From Reticulitermes speratus (lineage: Eukaryota; Arthropoda; Insecta; Blattodea; Rhinotermitidae), in NCBI GenBank assembly GCA_021186555.1, contig JAJKFL010000042.1, positions 48,032,980-48,096,979 on the forward strand: a stretch of DNA of 64,000 nucleotides, written 5' to 3'. The first letter of the stretch is position 1, and each line of letters starts with the position of its first letter. The notes under the pieces were generated by a model. That model worked only from the letters and a program-made list of their open reading frames with translations, was not told the DNA's origin and searched no databases. A program made the position numbers and the translations under genes. Below, in pieces: positions 1-9,830 of the stretch.

Positions 1-187
1 GCACGACCTCGCGACACCTCCGTGCTCAAAATGTCATTAGACACGATCTTTGTGTTGCCGCCTTACACCATCCGGCTCGCTTTGTTCCAACTTTGCTTTT
101 CGATTTTTATGCAGACGCAGGCAGGGAATATAAAACAAACATCCACACCCCGTTATCGTGCATATGAAGGATTTTTATTGAGAGGCG
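1..187. other. Unassigned flank left of the 63-bp array
   Basis: I see no repeat family and no convincing coding frame here. The last bases run into degenerate copies of the 63-bp unit. Confidence 0.4.
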
Positions 188-2957
188 TGGTAATGTACTG
201 AAAGTTTTTATATGTTGTGTGCGTAAGTAGTTGATAGATTAAAATTTGGTTATGGTAGACAGTTTTATGTTGTGTGCTTAAGTAATGTGATGATTAACAT
301 ATTTGGTAATGGTACTGACAGTTTTTTGTTTGTGCGTAAGTTAATGTGATAGATTAACATATTTGATAATGTACTGACAGTTTTTATATGTTGTGTCGAA
401 GTAATGTGATAGATTAACATATTTGAATGGTTGACAGTTTTATGTTTGTGCGTAAGTAATGTGATAATAACATATTGTAATGGTACTGACAGTTTATAGT
501 GTGCGTAGTAATTGATAGATTAACATATTTAATGGTACTGACAGTTTTTTATGTTGTGTGCGTAAGTATGTGATAGATTAAATTTTGATAATGGTACTGA
601 CAGTTTTATGTTGTGTGCGTAAGGATGTGATGATAACATATTTGGTAATGGTACTGACAGTTTTTATATGTTGTGTGCGTAAGTAATGTGATAGATTAAC
701 ATATTTGAAATGGTACTGACAGTTTTATGATGTGTGCGTAAGTAATGTGATAGATTAACATATTTAATAATGGTACTGACAGTTTTTATATGTTGTGTGC
801 GTAAGTAATGTGATAGATTAACATATTTGAAATGGTACTGACAGTTTTTATGTTGTGTGCGTAAGTAATGTGATAGATTAACATATTTGGTAATGGTACT
901 GACAGTTTTATGATGTGTGCGTAAGTAATGTGATAGATTAACATATTTGATAATGGTACTGACAGTTTTTATATGTTGTGTGCGTAAGTAATGTGATAGA
1001 TTAACATATTTGAAATGGTACTGACAGTTTTATGTTGTGTGCGTAAGTAATGTGATAGATTAACATATTTGGTAATGGTACTGACAGTTTTTATATGTTG
1101 TGTGCGTAAGTAATGTGATAGATTAACATATTTGAAAATGGTACTGACAGTTTTATGTTGTGTGCGTAAGTAATGTGATAGATTAACATATTTGATAATG
1201 GTTCTGACAGTTTTTATATGTTGTGTGCGTAAGTAATGTGATAGATTAACATATTTGGTAATGGTACTGACAGTTTTTATATGTTGTGTGCGAAAGTAAT
1301 GTGATAGATTAACATATTTGGTAATGGTACTGACAGTTTTTATATGTTGTGTGCGTAAGTAATGTGATAGATTAACATATTTGTAATGGTACTGACAGTT
1401 TTTATATGTTGTGTGCGTAAGTAATGTGATAGATTAACATATTTGGTAATGGTACTGACAGTTTTTATATGTTATGTGCGTAAGTAATGTGATAGATTAA
1501 CATATTTGATAATGGTACTGACAGTTTTTATATGTTGTGTGCGTAAGTAATGTGATAGATTAACATATTTGGTAATGGTACTGACAGTGTTTATATGTTG
1601 TGTGCGTAAGTAATGTGATAGATTAACATATTTGGTAATGGTACTGACAGTGTTTATATGTTGTGTGCGTAAGTAATGTGATAGATTAATATATTTGATA
1701 ATGGTACTGACAGTTTTTATATGTTGTGTGCGTAAGTAATGTGATAGATTAACATATTTGGTAATGGTACTGACAGTTTTTATATGTTGTGTGCGTAAGT
1801 AATGTGATAGATTAACATATTTGGTAATGGTACTGACAGTGTTTATATGTTGTGTGCGTAAGTAATGTGATAGATTAACATATTTGATAATGGTACTGAC
1901 AGTTTTTATATGTTGTGTGCGTAAGTAATGTGATAGATTAACATATTTAATAATGGTACTGACAGTTTTTATATGTTGTGTGCGTAAGTAATGTGATAGA
2001 TTAACATATTTGGTAATGGTACTGACAGTTTTTATATGATGTGAGCGTAAGTAATGTGATAGATTAACATATTTGGTAATGGTACTGACAGTTTTTATAT
2101 GTTGTGTGCGTAGTAATGTGATAGATTAACATATTTGGTAATGGTACTGACAGTTTTTATATGTTGTGAGCGTAAGTATGTGATAGATTAACATATTTGA
2201 TAATGGTACTGACAGTTTTTATATGTTGTGTGCGTAAGTAATGTGATAGATTAACATATTTGATAATGGTACTGACAGTTTTTATATGTTGTGTGTGCGT
2301 AGGTAATGTGATAGATTAACATATTTGGTAATGGTACTGACAGTTTTTATATGTTGTGAGCGTAAGTAGTGTGATAGATTAACATATTTGGTAATGGTAC
2401 TGACAGTTTTTATATGTTGTGAGCGTAGTAGTGTGATAGATTAACATATTTGATAATGGTACTGACAGTTTTATATATGTTGTGTGCGTAAGTAATGTGA
2501 TAGATTAACATATTTGATAATGGTACTGACAGTTTTTATGTTGTTGTGCGTAAGTAATGTGATAGATTAACATATTTGGGTAATGGTACTGACAGTTTTT
2601 ATATGTTGTGAGCGTAAGTATGTGATAGATTAACATATTTGATAATGGTACTGACAGTTTTTATAGTTGTGTGCGTAAGTAATGTGATAGATTAACATAT
2701 TTGATAATGGTACTGACAGTTTTTATATGTTGTGTGCGTAAGTAATGTGATAGATTAACATATTTGATAATGGTACTGACAGTTTTTATATGTTGTGTGC
2801 GTAAGTAATGTGATAGATTAACATGTTGGTAATGGTACTGACAGTTTTATATGATGTGAGCGTAAGTAATGTGATAGATTAACATATTTGGTAATGGTAC
2901 TGACAGTTTTATTATGTGTGTGCGTAAGTAATGTGATAGATTAACATATTTGATAAT
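188..2957 (+). repeat. 63-bp tandem array (about 44 copies)
   Basis: A head-to-tail AT-rich unit containing GGTACTGACAG, TTGTGTGCGTAAGTAATG and GATAGATTAACATATTTG repeats with a period near 63 bp. The right part is homogeneous. Variants are limited to GGTAATGG/GATAATGG, GTTTTT/GTGTTT and TGTGCG/TGAGCG. The first 600 bp show many one- and two-base losses, which could be edge decay or consensus error. The array stops sharply at 2957 in unrelated pyrimidine-rich sequence. Stops occur in every frame, so it is not coding. It is classed as a satellite or minisatellite from its period alone. Confidence 0.95.
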
Positions 2958-3225
2958 CCTCTCTCTTTCAATAATCATTTCAGCTAACATTTATTCCGTT
3001 CCTGACGCCGTACGCTATAACATTCATTTCTAATACACAGTCTGGCTTCCTAAGCATTTCGTGCTCAGGCTGCAACTTTTAACAACATTTTCACTAATTT
3101 TCATTCAAAGTAAGCTTTTATGTTCGTTAGACACAGATAACTGTACATAAACCCTTCAAACAAAATTACATAATCATTGAAGCTGGCATTTTAATGAGTG
3201 AATTTATGTAAAAATATGTATAAAG

Positions 3226-3645
3226 TAGAGCGTCGATTATCCGAACTAATTGGGACCGTGGAAGTTCGGTTAATCAGATTGTTCGAATAATCATGCGTGC
3301 ATGATAATACGCAATTTATATCACACAAATTGTAATCACAACTAAATTAGTGTATACAAGGATATATTTTTAAGCGTTTAATATTTTGAAATACGAAATA
3401 ATACGTCTATGATCAAATAATTGATTTAGTAAATGGTTCCTAATGATAAACAGCAAATATTGAAATAATGATCCATACTAAATCTATTTGCGACTTACGT
3501 AATTGTTCTCCTTAGCTTCAACAATAAATCCACACATTTATATAAAAAAATAAAAATAAAAACACAAGTTATTACATGATAGAAAAAAAGTAATGGTACA
3601 TGGTAACTTTTTTTACCGGCAGTCGTTCTAATAATTGACGCTCTA
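3226..3645. mobile_element. Non-autonomous TIR element, pogo/Tigger-like
   Basis: The left end reads TAGAGCGTCGATTATCCGAA. The right end, read in reverse, is TAGAGCGTCAATTATTAGAA, so about 20 bases form imperfect terminal inverted repeats. The left subterminal region has further short inverted pieces (CCGAACT and AGTTCGG), typical of pogo/Tigger ends. The interior is AT-rich and has no transposase frame. Family assignment is inferred from end style only. Confidence 0.6.
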
Positions 3646-3739
3646 ATCTGCATCACTTTTAAACTATATTAATACCTGTGCATTGGTTCCATTAACTTCT
3701 GTAATATTTCGATATATGTCTTCCTTGTAACGCACCTCC

Positions 3740-3772
3740 CTGAAGATGGCCACATGAGCGCCCGAAACATGT
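3740..3772 (+). other. Hairpin motif copy 1 (CTGANGATGG...CGAAAC family)
   Basis: Reads CTGAAGATGGC, a short loop, then GC(G)CCCGAAACATGT. The GGC arm can pair with the bases before CGAAAC. It is one of about 17 copies in this window, discussed in the findings. Confidence 0.65.
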
Positions 3773-3916
3773 ACAAGTTATACAGTGTGCATAATATACT
3801 TTTTATAGACTTATGTGCGTTTTTTGGTTTTGATATCATATCTTATATCTCAATTTGTTTCGTTTTAACTGTTTATTTATTACAAATGTTAATTGTGTTA
3901 TCAAAACTGAAACAGT

Positions 3917-4172
3917 ATTTTTTTTTCGAATGGCTCGACAGCCCCTTGGGGGCCTAGGCCCCCTCATTTTTCGAGGCCTCACAATCACACTTTAGACACA
4001 CCACACACTCGGTAGGACTCCTCTGGACGAGTGATCAGCCCGTCACACAGACCTCTACCTGACAACACACAACACTCACAACAGACAGACATCCATGCCC
4101 TAGGCGGGATTCGAACCCGCAGTCCCAGTAAGCGAACGGCCGTAGACCGACGCCTTAGACGCGCGGCCACTG
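3917..4172 (-). mobile_element. tRNA-derived SINE, family 1 (full length)
   Basis: Read on the minus strand it starts GATCCAGTGGCC, has an A-box-like GTCTAAGGCGTCGG and a B box GGTTCGAATCCCGCC. It then has the family body with GGTAGAGGTCTGTGTGACGG and GATCACTCGTCCAGAGGAG, and ends GGCTGTCGAGCCATTCG plus a poly-A tail (poly-T on the plus strand near 3918). Five other copies lie at 14117, 40931, 47147, 55987 and 56976. The head resembles a class II (Leu/Ser-like) tRNA but does not fold as an intact tRNA gene. It is probably moved by LINE machinery. Confidence 0.9.
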
Positions 4173-4378
4173 GATCGGCACTGATACAGTATACGTGATA
4201 AGATCTGGGCACAAACCAATGTATTTCGCTGTCCAGTTTTATAATTAAATTACCTAGATTTAGATTAAGTTTGCATATCTGAATCCATCTCAGTAAGATC
4301 CAGTAGGACTTTGTGACCGCAGACCTGGCATTTCGTGTCAACGAACATTCGGGCAGTGTATCAAGTACGCAAGCCACC

Positions 4379-4498
4379 GTGAAGATGGGACCGACACGTT
4401 GTCCCGAAACGTCGTTACATAATTACCACACGACGCCTTGTAATTACCCAAAAGATCACAGATTACATCAACATCGCGGCGGAAGCCTAAAATCAAGG
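4379..4498 (+). repeat. Dispersed 120-bp repeat with hairpin motif copy 2
   Basis: Nearly identical to 33679-33802. It starts with GTGAAGATGGGAC, a loop, GTCCCGAAACGTCG, then a tail rich in AATTACC and ending near CATCGCGGCGGAAGCC. The stem GGGAC/GTCCC is perfect. Downstream, CGTCGT and ACGACG can form a second helix around a 14-base loop. Two copies this similar indicate a mobile family. It may be a retroelement terminus, but no coding part is present. Confidence 0.7.
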
Positions 4499-4699
4499 AC
4501 ACTATCGGTTTATTCAAGAGACGTAAGACTTATGGACTTACAGCAGGGTAAATTTATGAATATCCTTTTATATCACTTTTACCCCGTACCCTTATTTCTT
4601 AGTAATTCTAAAATAAAATGTATCCCTTCTTTAATCAATCGCCATCCCATGAAGAAGCGCTGAGATGTGCGAATGGCTGCATACATTTTTAACCTAGGT

Positions 4700-4966
4700 T
4701 CTAGATGGAGGTGATAAATCACCCTTACGCCCCGGCTAATTTTACCCGTGATGCTCTTTGAATATGAGACTGAATGAGCCAGGTCGAGTCTGGATGTTTT
4801 GGAGAATAGAGAAATCTCTTGTCGCTGCCCGGAATCAAACCCGGATCGTTCGCTGCTGTACCGATAAGAGAGGAATTTTTTCCTTTATCGGAATTCGAAG
4901 CCCGGTTCTTCTGTCGTTTATTCCTCATTTTTGTCACTGTAGCAGCTGAGCTATTCGGCTCCATTT
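4700..4966 (-). mobile_element. SINE family 3-like copy, diverged
   Basis: On the minus strand an A-box-like AATAGCTCAGCTGCTAC is followed by two B-box-like stretches (CGGGCTTCGAATTCCG and CGGGTTTGATTCCGG). The body then reaches GGGTAAAATTAGCCGGGGCG, which matches the GGGTAAAG..GGCCGG core of family 3. The doubled B box suggests an internal duplication of about 70 bp. It is diverged, so the family call is moderate. Confidence 0.6.
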
Positions 4967-5941
4967 CTACGTATATTTTATTGGACGATAATTCAATGCC
5001 ATTGTTGTGTGTGGGTTAAGTTGAACCTGACAGTTACCAAGCTGACAAACATAGGCCATTTTTTTTTTTCGCCGTTAAATAAAGTTTTTAGTTTCAGTCA
5101 CTCTGTTATTACAAATGTTCTCATTTCTCAGCGGAGGACGACGTGCATTTATCAAGGGGGCCTTGGTATGATTTACGAGCACAGACTCGTACTTTTGTCG
5201 CAACAAACAAACAAATTTTTCTACGCGGCATTCCGACTCATAAGAACAATGATTTACCGGTTTTGTCTAACAATGCTTGTCGTTTTTAACTAGTTGCGTT
5301 TTGTTTCAACTAAGGCTGTTTTTAAGTAAGCTGATATTACTCATTCAACAATTAAAATTACAAATGCACTGTATTTCTTGTATAAATATTTTAATTGTTG
5401 ACTTAACCGGTATTTAATTGCTGGTTCTTGGTGTTTATACTTTCCGATTATTGTCATTGACTGTAATGTGGATGTATTTCGGTGATCCAGCTGTTTCCGC
5501 TGCTGGCTCTAGAATCACCCCTGGCTCCAACAACAAAGTTTCTTCTTTATACCACGTCGATTCGCCCCAATAATGACTTATGCGGCGCCTGTATGGTGTT
5601 CAATCAGCTCCTCTACGTATCAGTATTTACAATTCATACAAAACAAATGTTTAAGAGTCATTACCCAGTCCCCCACAAAGAACGCCCATCTCCCACCTTC
5701 ACTCGGTAACAGGCATTGAATATCTACATACATACATAAGATCACTGGCGGAACGATTTTATACGCAATGCCTAGAACATGACAACGCGCTCATTAGTGC
5801 TATCGGAAACTACACGCAACGAGATTACTGCAGATGTACCAAAAGTATAGACATAACCGACCAAAACATATTCTACTCTAAATAACAGTAGAGGTATAGG
5901 TAGTGTTTTTTGTAGGCGGTAACGCTGTGTTTTTCAGTACA
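4967..5941. other. Unassigned AT-rich stretch
   Basis: No family recognised. Short open frames here have no domain, no codon pattern and no splice context that I can support. A short stretch near 5328-5347 (CTGATATTACTC) also occurs just outside the TIR element at 8312. Confidence 0.3.
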
Positions 5942-5943
5942 TA

Positions 5944-6512
5944 CAGGGTATACACAAAAGAATGGTGCGGTTTCAAAAGTGAATAAAAATTTATGTCTCA
6001 CATTACACGGCACAACTTACACCTTCAGCGGCGGCAACGTCCAAGTTTCTCATGCGCTACAGCAGTTCGCTTCTCATGCTTACTGCGTGGCCGCGGGGCC
6101 AGTTTAGGGGAAATGCGCTGGATCGGACGTGCTGCTGCAAATGGAGAGAAGAACCTTCTCCCTTGGCCACCCCGTTCGCCAGATCTTGCACCTAGCGATT
6201 TCTTTCTTTGGGGGTTCGTTAAAGACAGCGTTTATGTACACCATTGCCCACGTCCATCCATGAAATTCGTGATCGGATAACGCATGCACTGCAGGCCATT
6301 ACAGCGGACATGCTACACCGGGTCTGGGATGAGTTTGATTACCGTGTGGATGTGTGTCGTGTGACCCAGGGTGCACACATTGAAGGATTGTAATTACCAA
6401 ATGAGAAACTTGGACAGTTGCCGCCGCTGACGGTGTATGTTGTGCCAGTGTAAGGTGAGAAATACATTTTTTATTCACTTTTGAAACCGCACCATTCTTT
6501 TGTGTATGCCCT
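5944..6512 (+). mobile_element. Internally deleted Tc1/mariner element, copy A
   Basis: It begins CAGGGTATACACAAAAGAAT and ends with the near-perfect inverse, flanked by TA on both sides. The TIRs are long, about 110 bp: the inner CAGCGGCGGCAAC on the left is inverted at the right end as GTTGCCGCCGCTG. About 340 bp of transposase 3' sequence lies between. Total length is 569 bp. It is almost the same as copy B at 55258 (575 bp), so both descend from one deleted ancestor that moved in trans. Confidence 0.9.
6056..6393 (+). pseudogene. Tc1/mariner transposase, C-terminal fragment, frameshifted
   Basis: Translation shows LLPWPPRSPDLAPSDFFLWG, the block around the third catalytic acidic residue of DDE/D transposases (here the D in APSDF), then FVKDSVYV. 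One base is missing in TGTACACCATTG compared with TGTACCACCATTG in copy B. The frame therefore closes at 6280, while the homologous C-terminus (VDVCRVTQGAHIEGL in copy B) continues out of frame to the stop at 6391-6393. The helix-turn-helix and the first two catalytic residues are absent. It is not functional. Confidence 0.85.
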
Positions 6513-6627
6513 GTATAACATGAGAATGGCGACTACTAGAGGAGCAGGTCCATCACCTGTTTAAATTGGTACCTGGAAGTTGGTAACAGGTACAACTAGT
6601 CAAACAGATTTATATGTTTCGCTGATG

Positions 6628-7504
6628 TACAGTGGTGCCTCGCAATTCGACGTCTCGCATCGACAGTTGCATCGACAGTTTCGCAATTCGACAGTTTCGC
6701 AATTCGACAGTTTCGCAATTCGACATTGCATTCGACAGTTTGAGTTGCGCCAGCCGGCGCATGCGCGTGCATAGAATTGTGCGTTGTCATTTGTTATTAG
6801 TCAGTTCTTATTGAAGTGCGTTGGTGTTTGCTCGCGTTGTTTGTGCTAATTTTCAATTCTGCATTTTTCATACCTACACCATTAAGAATGAGTAAAAACA
6901 GAAGTGAACAGAAAATACACACTTGGTTGAGCATAGAGAAGAAGAAAGAAATTGTAGATAAAGTGCAAAAAGGTAGCACAATTACAAGTGTAACTCAAGA
7001 GTATGGCGTTCCTAGGTCAACTGTGGCAACTTTTTGGCAACAGAGAGAGAAGATTATGAGTGCTAGGGTGTCTGTTGGAGCAATGAAGATTTCTGACAAG
7101 AATAGATCTTCGATCAATGAAGAGATGGAAAAGCTGCTTATTACCTGGATTAAAGAAAGACAGATGAAGGGAGATCCAGTAACTCAAGCAATGATCTGTG
7201 AGAAGGTTAGGTTAATTTTTGTAGAATTGCAGAAGAAAACTCCAGGATCTACCTCAAATAAAACTGAGGAATTCAAAGCAAGCCGAGGATGGTTTCATAG
7301 ATTCAAAGGTAGAACAGGCATTCATAGTGTTCTCAGACATGGGGAGGAGAAGAGGAGACGAGAAGAGGTGAACAGGATAAAGAAGAAACGAATTAATCTA
7401 TTTTCAATAGACTTATATGGGAAATATTGTCCCGCAATTCGACAGTTTCGCATTTCGACATTACTCGGCGACGGATTAGTGTTGAATTGTGAGGCACCAC
7501 TGTA
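6628..7504 (+). mobile_element. pogo/Tigger-type DNA transposon, internally deleted
   Basis: The left end is CAGTGGTGCCTCGCAATTCG. The right end inverted is CAGTGGTGCCTCACAATTCA, flanked by TA. Subterminal copies of GCAATTCGACAGTTTC occur four or more times at 6641-6745 and again near 7436-7458. This is a usual arrangement for transposase binding sites in pogo/Tigger elements. It encodes only the DNA-binding half of the transposase. At 877 bp it is far shorter than full-length elements of this type (2-3 kb). Confidence 0.88.
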
Positions 7505-7517
7505 CTTGCTGATGTAA
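6888..7517 (+). pseudogene. pogo/Tigger (CENP-B-like) transposase, N-terminal DNA-binding half only
   Basis: The natural start is the ATG at 6888 (MSKNRSEQK); upstream in-frame codons are leader sequence. Residues about 10-60 form a Psq/CENP-B N-terminal helix-turn-helix (KKKEIVDKVQKG, then YGVPRSTVATFW). Residues about 85-170 form a second CENP-B/Tc5-type helix-turn-helix ending in RGWFHRFKGRTGIHSVLRHG. After about residue 185 the frame runs into the right subterminal repeats and TIR, so the whole DDE catalytic domain is missing. The surviving 209-aa product could still bind element ends, and domesticated proteins of this kind are known. However, its embedding in an intact-ended deleted element argues for a plain remnant. 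Confidence 0.85.
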
Positions 7518-7523
7518 ATAAAG

Positions 7524-7525
<2 letters not shown>

Positions 7526-7556
<31 letters not shown>
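7526..7556 (+). repeat. (TTA)n microsatellite
   Basis: An uninterrupted TTA run directly after the pogo element. Confidence 0.9.
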
Positions 7557-7557
<1 letters not shown>

Positions 7558-7635
7558 GGTTAGAGTTGTTCCATTTTACAGATCTTATTAAACCAAATGG
7601 ATGCGATTGTTTTAAGTAGTTTTTCCTTTACATTT

Positions 7636-7870
7636 TAAAGCCTAACGGTTACTTGATGCATCAACAGTTTTAACATTCAAAATTCTACTTCTGCCCACAC
7701 TGTATTTATGCGTTTTGTATTTATATTGCAGCAAACAGCGACTTTTGCCTTATATAACATAAATTGATTTGTTTTTGTAACCGAGATGAAAAGTGTTTAC
7801 TGCGCGGTACGAACTGGGTCTTTAAAATGAAACAGTTTACGCTTCGTCTTTAAAGTGTTAATGTTACACG
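7636..7870 (-). mobile_element. Diverged single-unit copy of the 114-bp-satellite TIR element
   Basis: It starts TTTTAAAGCCTAACGGTTAC and passes ACATTCAAAATTCTAC and TGCCCACACTGTATTTATG. It contains one diverged 114-bp unit (AACAGCGACTTTTGCC, GTTTACTGCGCGGTACG) and closes with TCTTTAAAGTGTTAA. The order is the same as at 22793 and 47412. Because only one unit is present, it resembles the pre-amplification state of the satellite. Confidence 0.7.
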
Positions 7871-7910
7871 ATAGCGGTATACAGATTTTGCCTGTTGGGC
7901 GGTAATAAAT

Positions 7911-8312
7911 TTTACGTTGAGTTCACAGTGCATTTTGATGTCACTCAACAATTAAACCAACAATCACTTTGCATTTGTTGGTTAAAAATGACTTATTTTG
8001 TTGGTTTAAAAATGCACTTTATGCATTTGTTGGTTTAAAAATGCATTTATGCATTTGTGGTTTAAAAATGCACTTATGCATTTGTTGGTTTAAAAATGCA
8101 CTTTATGCATTTGTTGGTTTAAAAATGCACTTTATGCATTTGTTGGTTTAAAAATGCACTTTATGCATTTGTTGGTTTAAAAATGCACTTTATGCATTTG
8201 TTGGTTTAAAAATGCACTTTATGCATTTGTTGGTTTATATAAAATGCACTTTATGCATTTGTTGGTTTAATTGTTGAGTGATATCAAAATTCACTGTGAA
8301 CACAACGTAAAA
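7911..8312. mobile_element. TIR element with an internal 29-bp minisatellite
   Basis: The left end reads TTTACGTTGAGTTCACAGTG, then CACTCAACAATTAAACCAAC. The right end inverted reads TTTACGTTGTGTTCACAGTG, then the same CACTCAACAATTAAACCAAC. The inverted ends are therefore about 50 bp. The whole interior is the 29-bp tandem repeat at 7985-8265. No coding capacity. It is a MITE-like element; the superfamily is unknown. Confidence 0.82.
7985..8265 (+). repeat. 29-bp tandem repeat (about 10 copies)
   Basis: The unit contains TTTATGCATTTGTTGGTTTA followed by AAAATGCAC. Copies differ by one or two bases. The array begins and ends inside the TIRs, because GTTGGTTTAATTG is shared by the last unit and the right TIR. 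The unit may therefore have arisen from TIR sequence. Confidence 0.92.
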
Positions 8313-8615
8313 CTGATATTACTCGTTATGTTGTTGGCTAAAAGTAGCCTCGGAAGGTTGGCAGTCCTTTCTTGACAGCGACAGAAATTTCTCTCGCTTA
8401 ATATCCTAGCTAATGAATATCGGAAAATCTTTTTCTCGTAGTGGCTGACGTGTAACATAACCGCCGTCCGATTTAGACGTCTAGAAAGCACGGCACTTAT
8501 ATCGACGCCATCTACGTTCCTCCATTACATTGTGTTCAGGGTTTAGACGGAGGGAAAAAAATTTAATTTAAAATAATAAATTCCTATCATAAATATCTGT
8601 TGTCTGTTATGTGGT

Positions 8616-8652
8616 TACCAACTTTTGGAGATAGTTACCTCCATCTTCAGAG
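8616..8652 (-). other. Hairpin motif copy 3 (degenerate)
   Basis: On the minus strand CTGAAGATGGAG, loop, CTCCAAAAGTTGGTAAC. The stem GGAG/CTCC is intact, but CGAAAC has decayed to CAAAAG. It shares its 3' flank GTTGGTAAC with the copy at 9014. Confidence 0.45.
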
Positions 8653-8689
8653 CTCAGTCTTTGGTTAATACTACGTGCTGTCTGTTAGA

Positions 8690-9001
8690 GCGTATGAGGA
8701 AAAGAGAGGTCAATATGGGCTTTTGGTGTAGAAAAGTGAAAGAAAAAGACTACTTGGACGACTTAGACGTAGATGCTAGTGTAATATTAAAGTGTATTTT
8801 AAAGAAATAGGCTGGAGGATCTGGACTGGATTAATCTGGCTCAGGATAAAAAAATGCGCGGGCTCTTGTGAAAAAATTAATAAATATTCGGGTTCCATAA
8901 AATGGGGGGATTTCTTGATGGGCCGATGAACTGTTAGCTTATCGATAAGGATTCTGCTGCATTTAGTCAGTTAGTCAGTTAGTTAGTTAGTTAGTTAGTT
9001 A
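8690..9001 (+). mobile_element. LINE 3' end fragment
   Basis: Translation of 8700-8805 gives DDLDVDASVILKCILKK. This matches in layout the tail of insect non-LTR retrotransposon ORF2 products (a GR..RWEDNI/VDGRIILK-like end). It is followed by a diverged GACTGGATTAATCTGGCTC block and CGGGTTCCATAAAATG. The fragment ends in a GTTAGTTAG repeat, the usual kind of 3' microsatellite tail. Related fragments lie at 12165, 14515, 25185 and 32110. LINE identity is inferred from the translated tail; no reverse transcriptase core is in the window. Confidence 0.6.
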
Positions 9002-9013
9002 GATGGTAGGTAG

Positions 9014-9053
9014 TTACCAATGTTTTGAGGAAGATGCTGTCTCCATTTCCAGG
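9014..9053 (-). other. Hairpin motif copy 4 (degenerate)
   Basis: Minus strand: CTGGAAATGGAGAC, loop, GTCTTCC-like arm, then AAAACATTGGTAACTACC. TTACCAATGTTTT here is also inverted at 9168-9186, giving a weak 175-bp inverted-repeat unit. Confidence 0.4.
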
Positions 9054-9201
9054 GCGTCTTGTTCTGAGTTGTGCAGGCACATTTTCTACAAATATTTACC
9101 ACAGATTCAGATGATGGTATTTCCATCACCATCGGGGTAGAGATGAAGACAGACGTAGCAGATTTGTTTAAAATGTTGGTAACCACTGCCAGACTATGTT
9201 G

Positions 9202-9830
9202 GTCCATAACTCAGAGCACCATAATCTAAACCTTTACCGCCGTCTTGACGCCAAATATCAAGTGCCGAATTAATGATAGTTGAATTGTTCAGAAATATCC
9301 TCTTAAGATTTCACAAATACTGGTTTTGGCTGTGGTGCATAATATTACCGATGAATGAAAATTGAATAAACAGGTCTTTGTGTGACCCTAGATGTGTTGA
9401 TGAAAAAGTGGGCGTAAACCAAACTGATATTCCCATAAGAAAAAAGATACTTAAATAAATTCAAAACAGCCAAAAGGCGTTAAACCCAAAATGAGAGTGC
9501 GTAAATTAAAAAGTGGTGTAAATTGGTAAGAGACATTAAAGCAAAAAGGCTTAAAACAAACGGGCGTAAAACAAGGTCTTGGTGTATATTGTTATTGCAC
9601 CATCTAACTTCCCCGTGCGCCCCCCCCCCCCCGGAATTCTACCGGCCCAACATCGACTGGGAACACACTGAATATTTGATTGCTGTGACGGTGACCGGCC
9701 TGACTGCTGTGTAACCGCCTTAATGCAGTGTGGCACTGAGGGGAGCAGAGACATTGTGGGACTGACTTGAGGAGTATGGAGAGTGACAAACACTTTAATG
9801 AGTCTTATTAAACTGACATATCTAAAGATT
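9202..9830. other. Unassigned stretch before the first 114-bp block
   Basis: No gene. It has a loose series of GGCGTAAA/GCGTTAAA-like words between 9410 and 9585 and a run of 13 C at 9620-9632. CACTTTAATGAG at 9790 may be the remains of the left TIR of the element that carries the adjacent array. Confidence 0.3.

Noticed and set aside
2957-3082. Splice acceptor (pyrimidine tract and CAG at 2985) with an open frame after it
   Set aside because: The frame closes at a TAA near 3081 without a matching donor. The alternative frames close earlier. The peptide looks random.
4313-4663. 116-codon frame
   Set aside because: It overlaps the dispersed 120-bp repeat and the hairpin motif; there is no domain.
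8951-9001. Insect telomere-like TTAGG repeats
   Set aside because: The repeat is TTAG (GTTAGTTAG), four bases, and forms the 3' tail of a LINE fragment.
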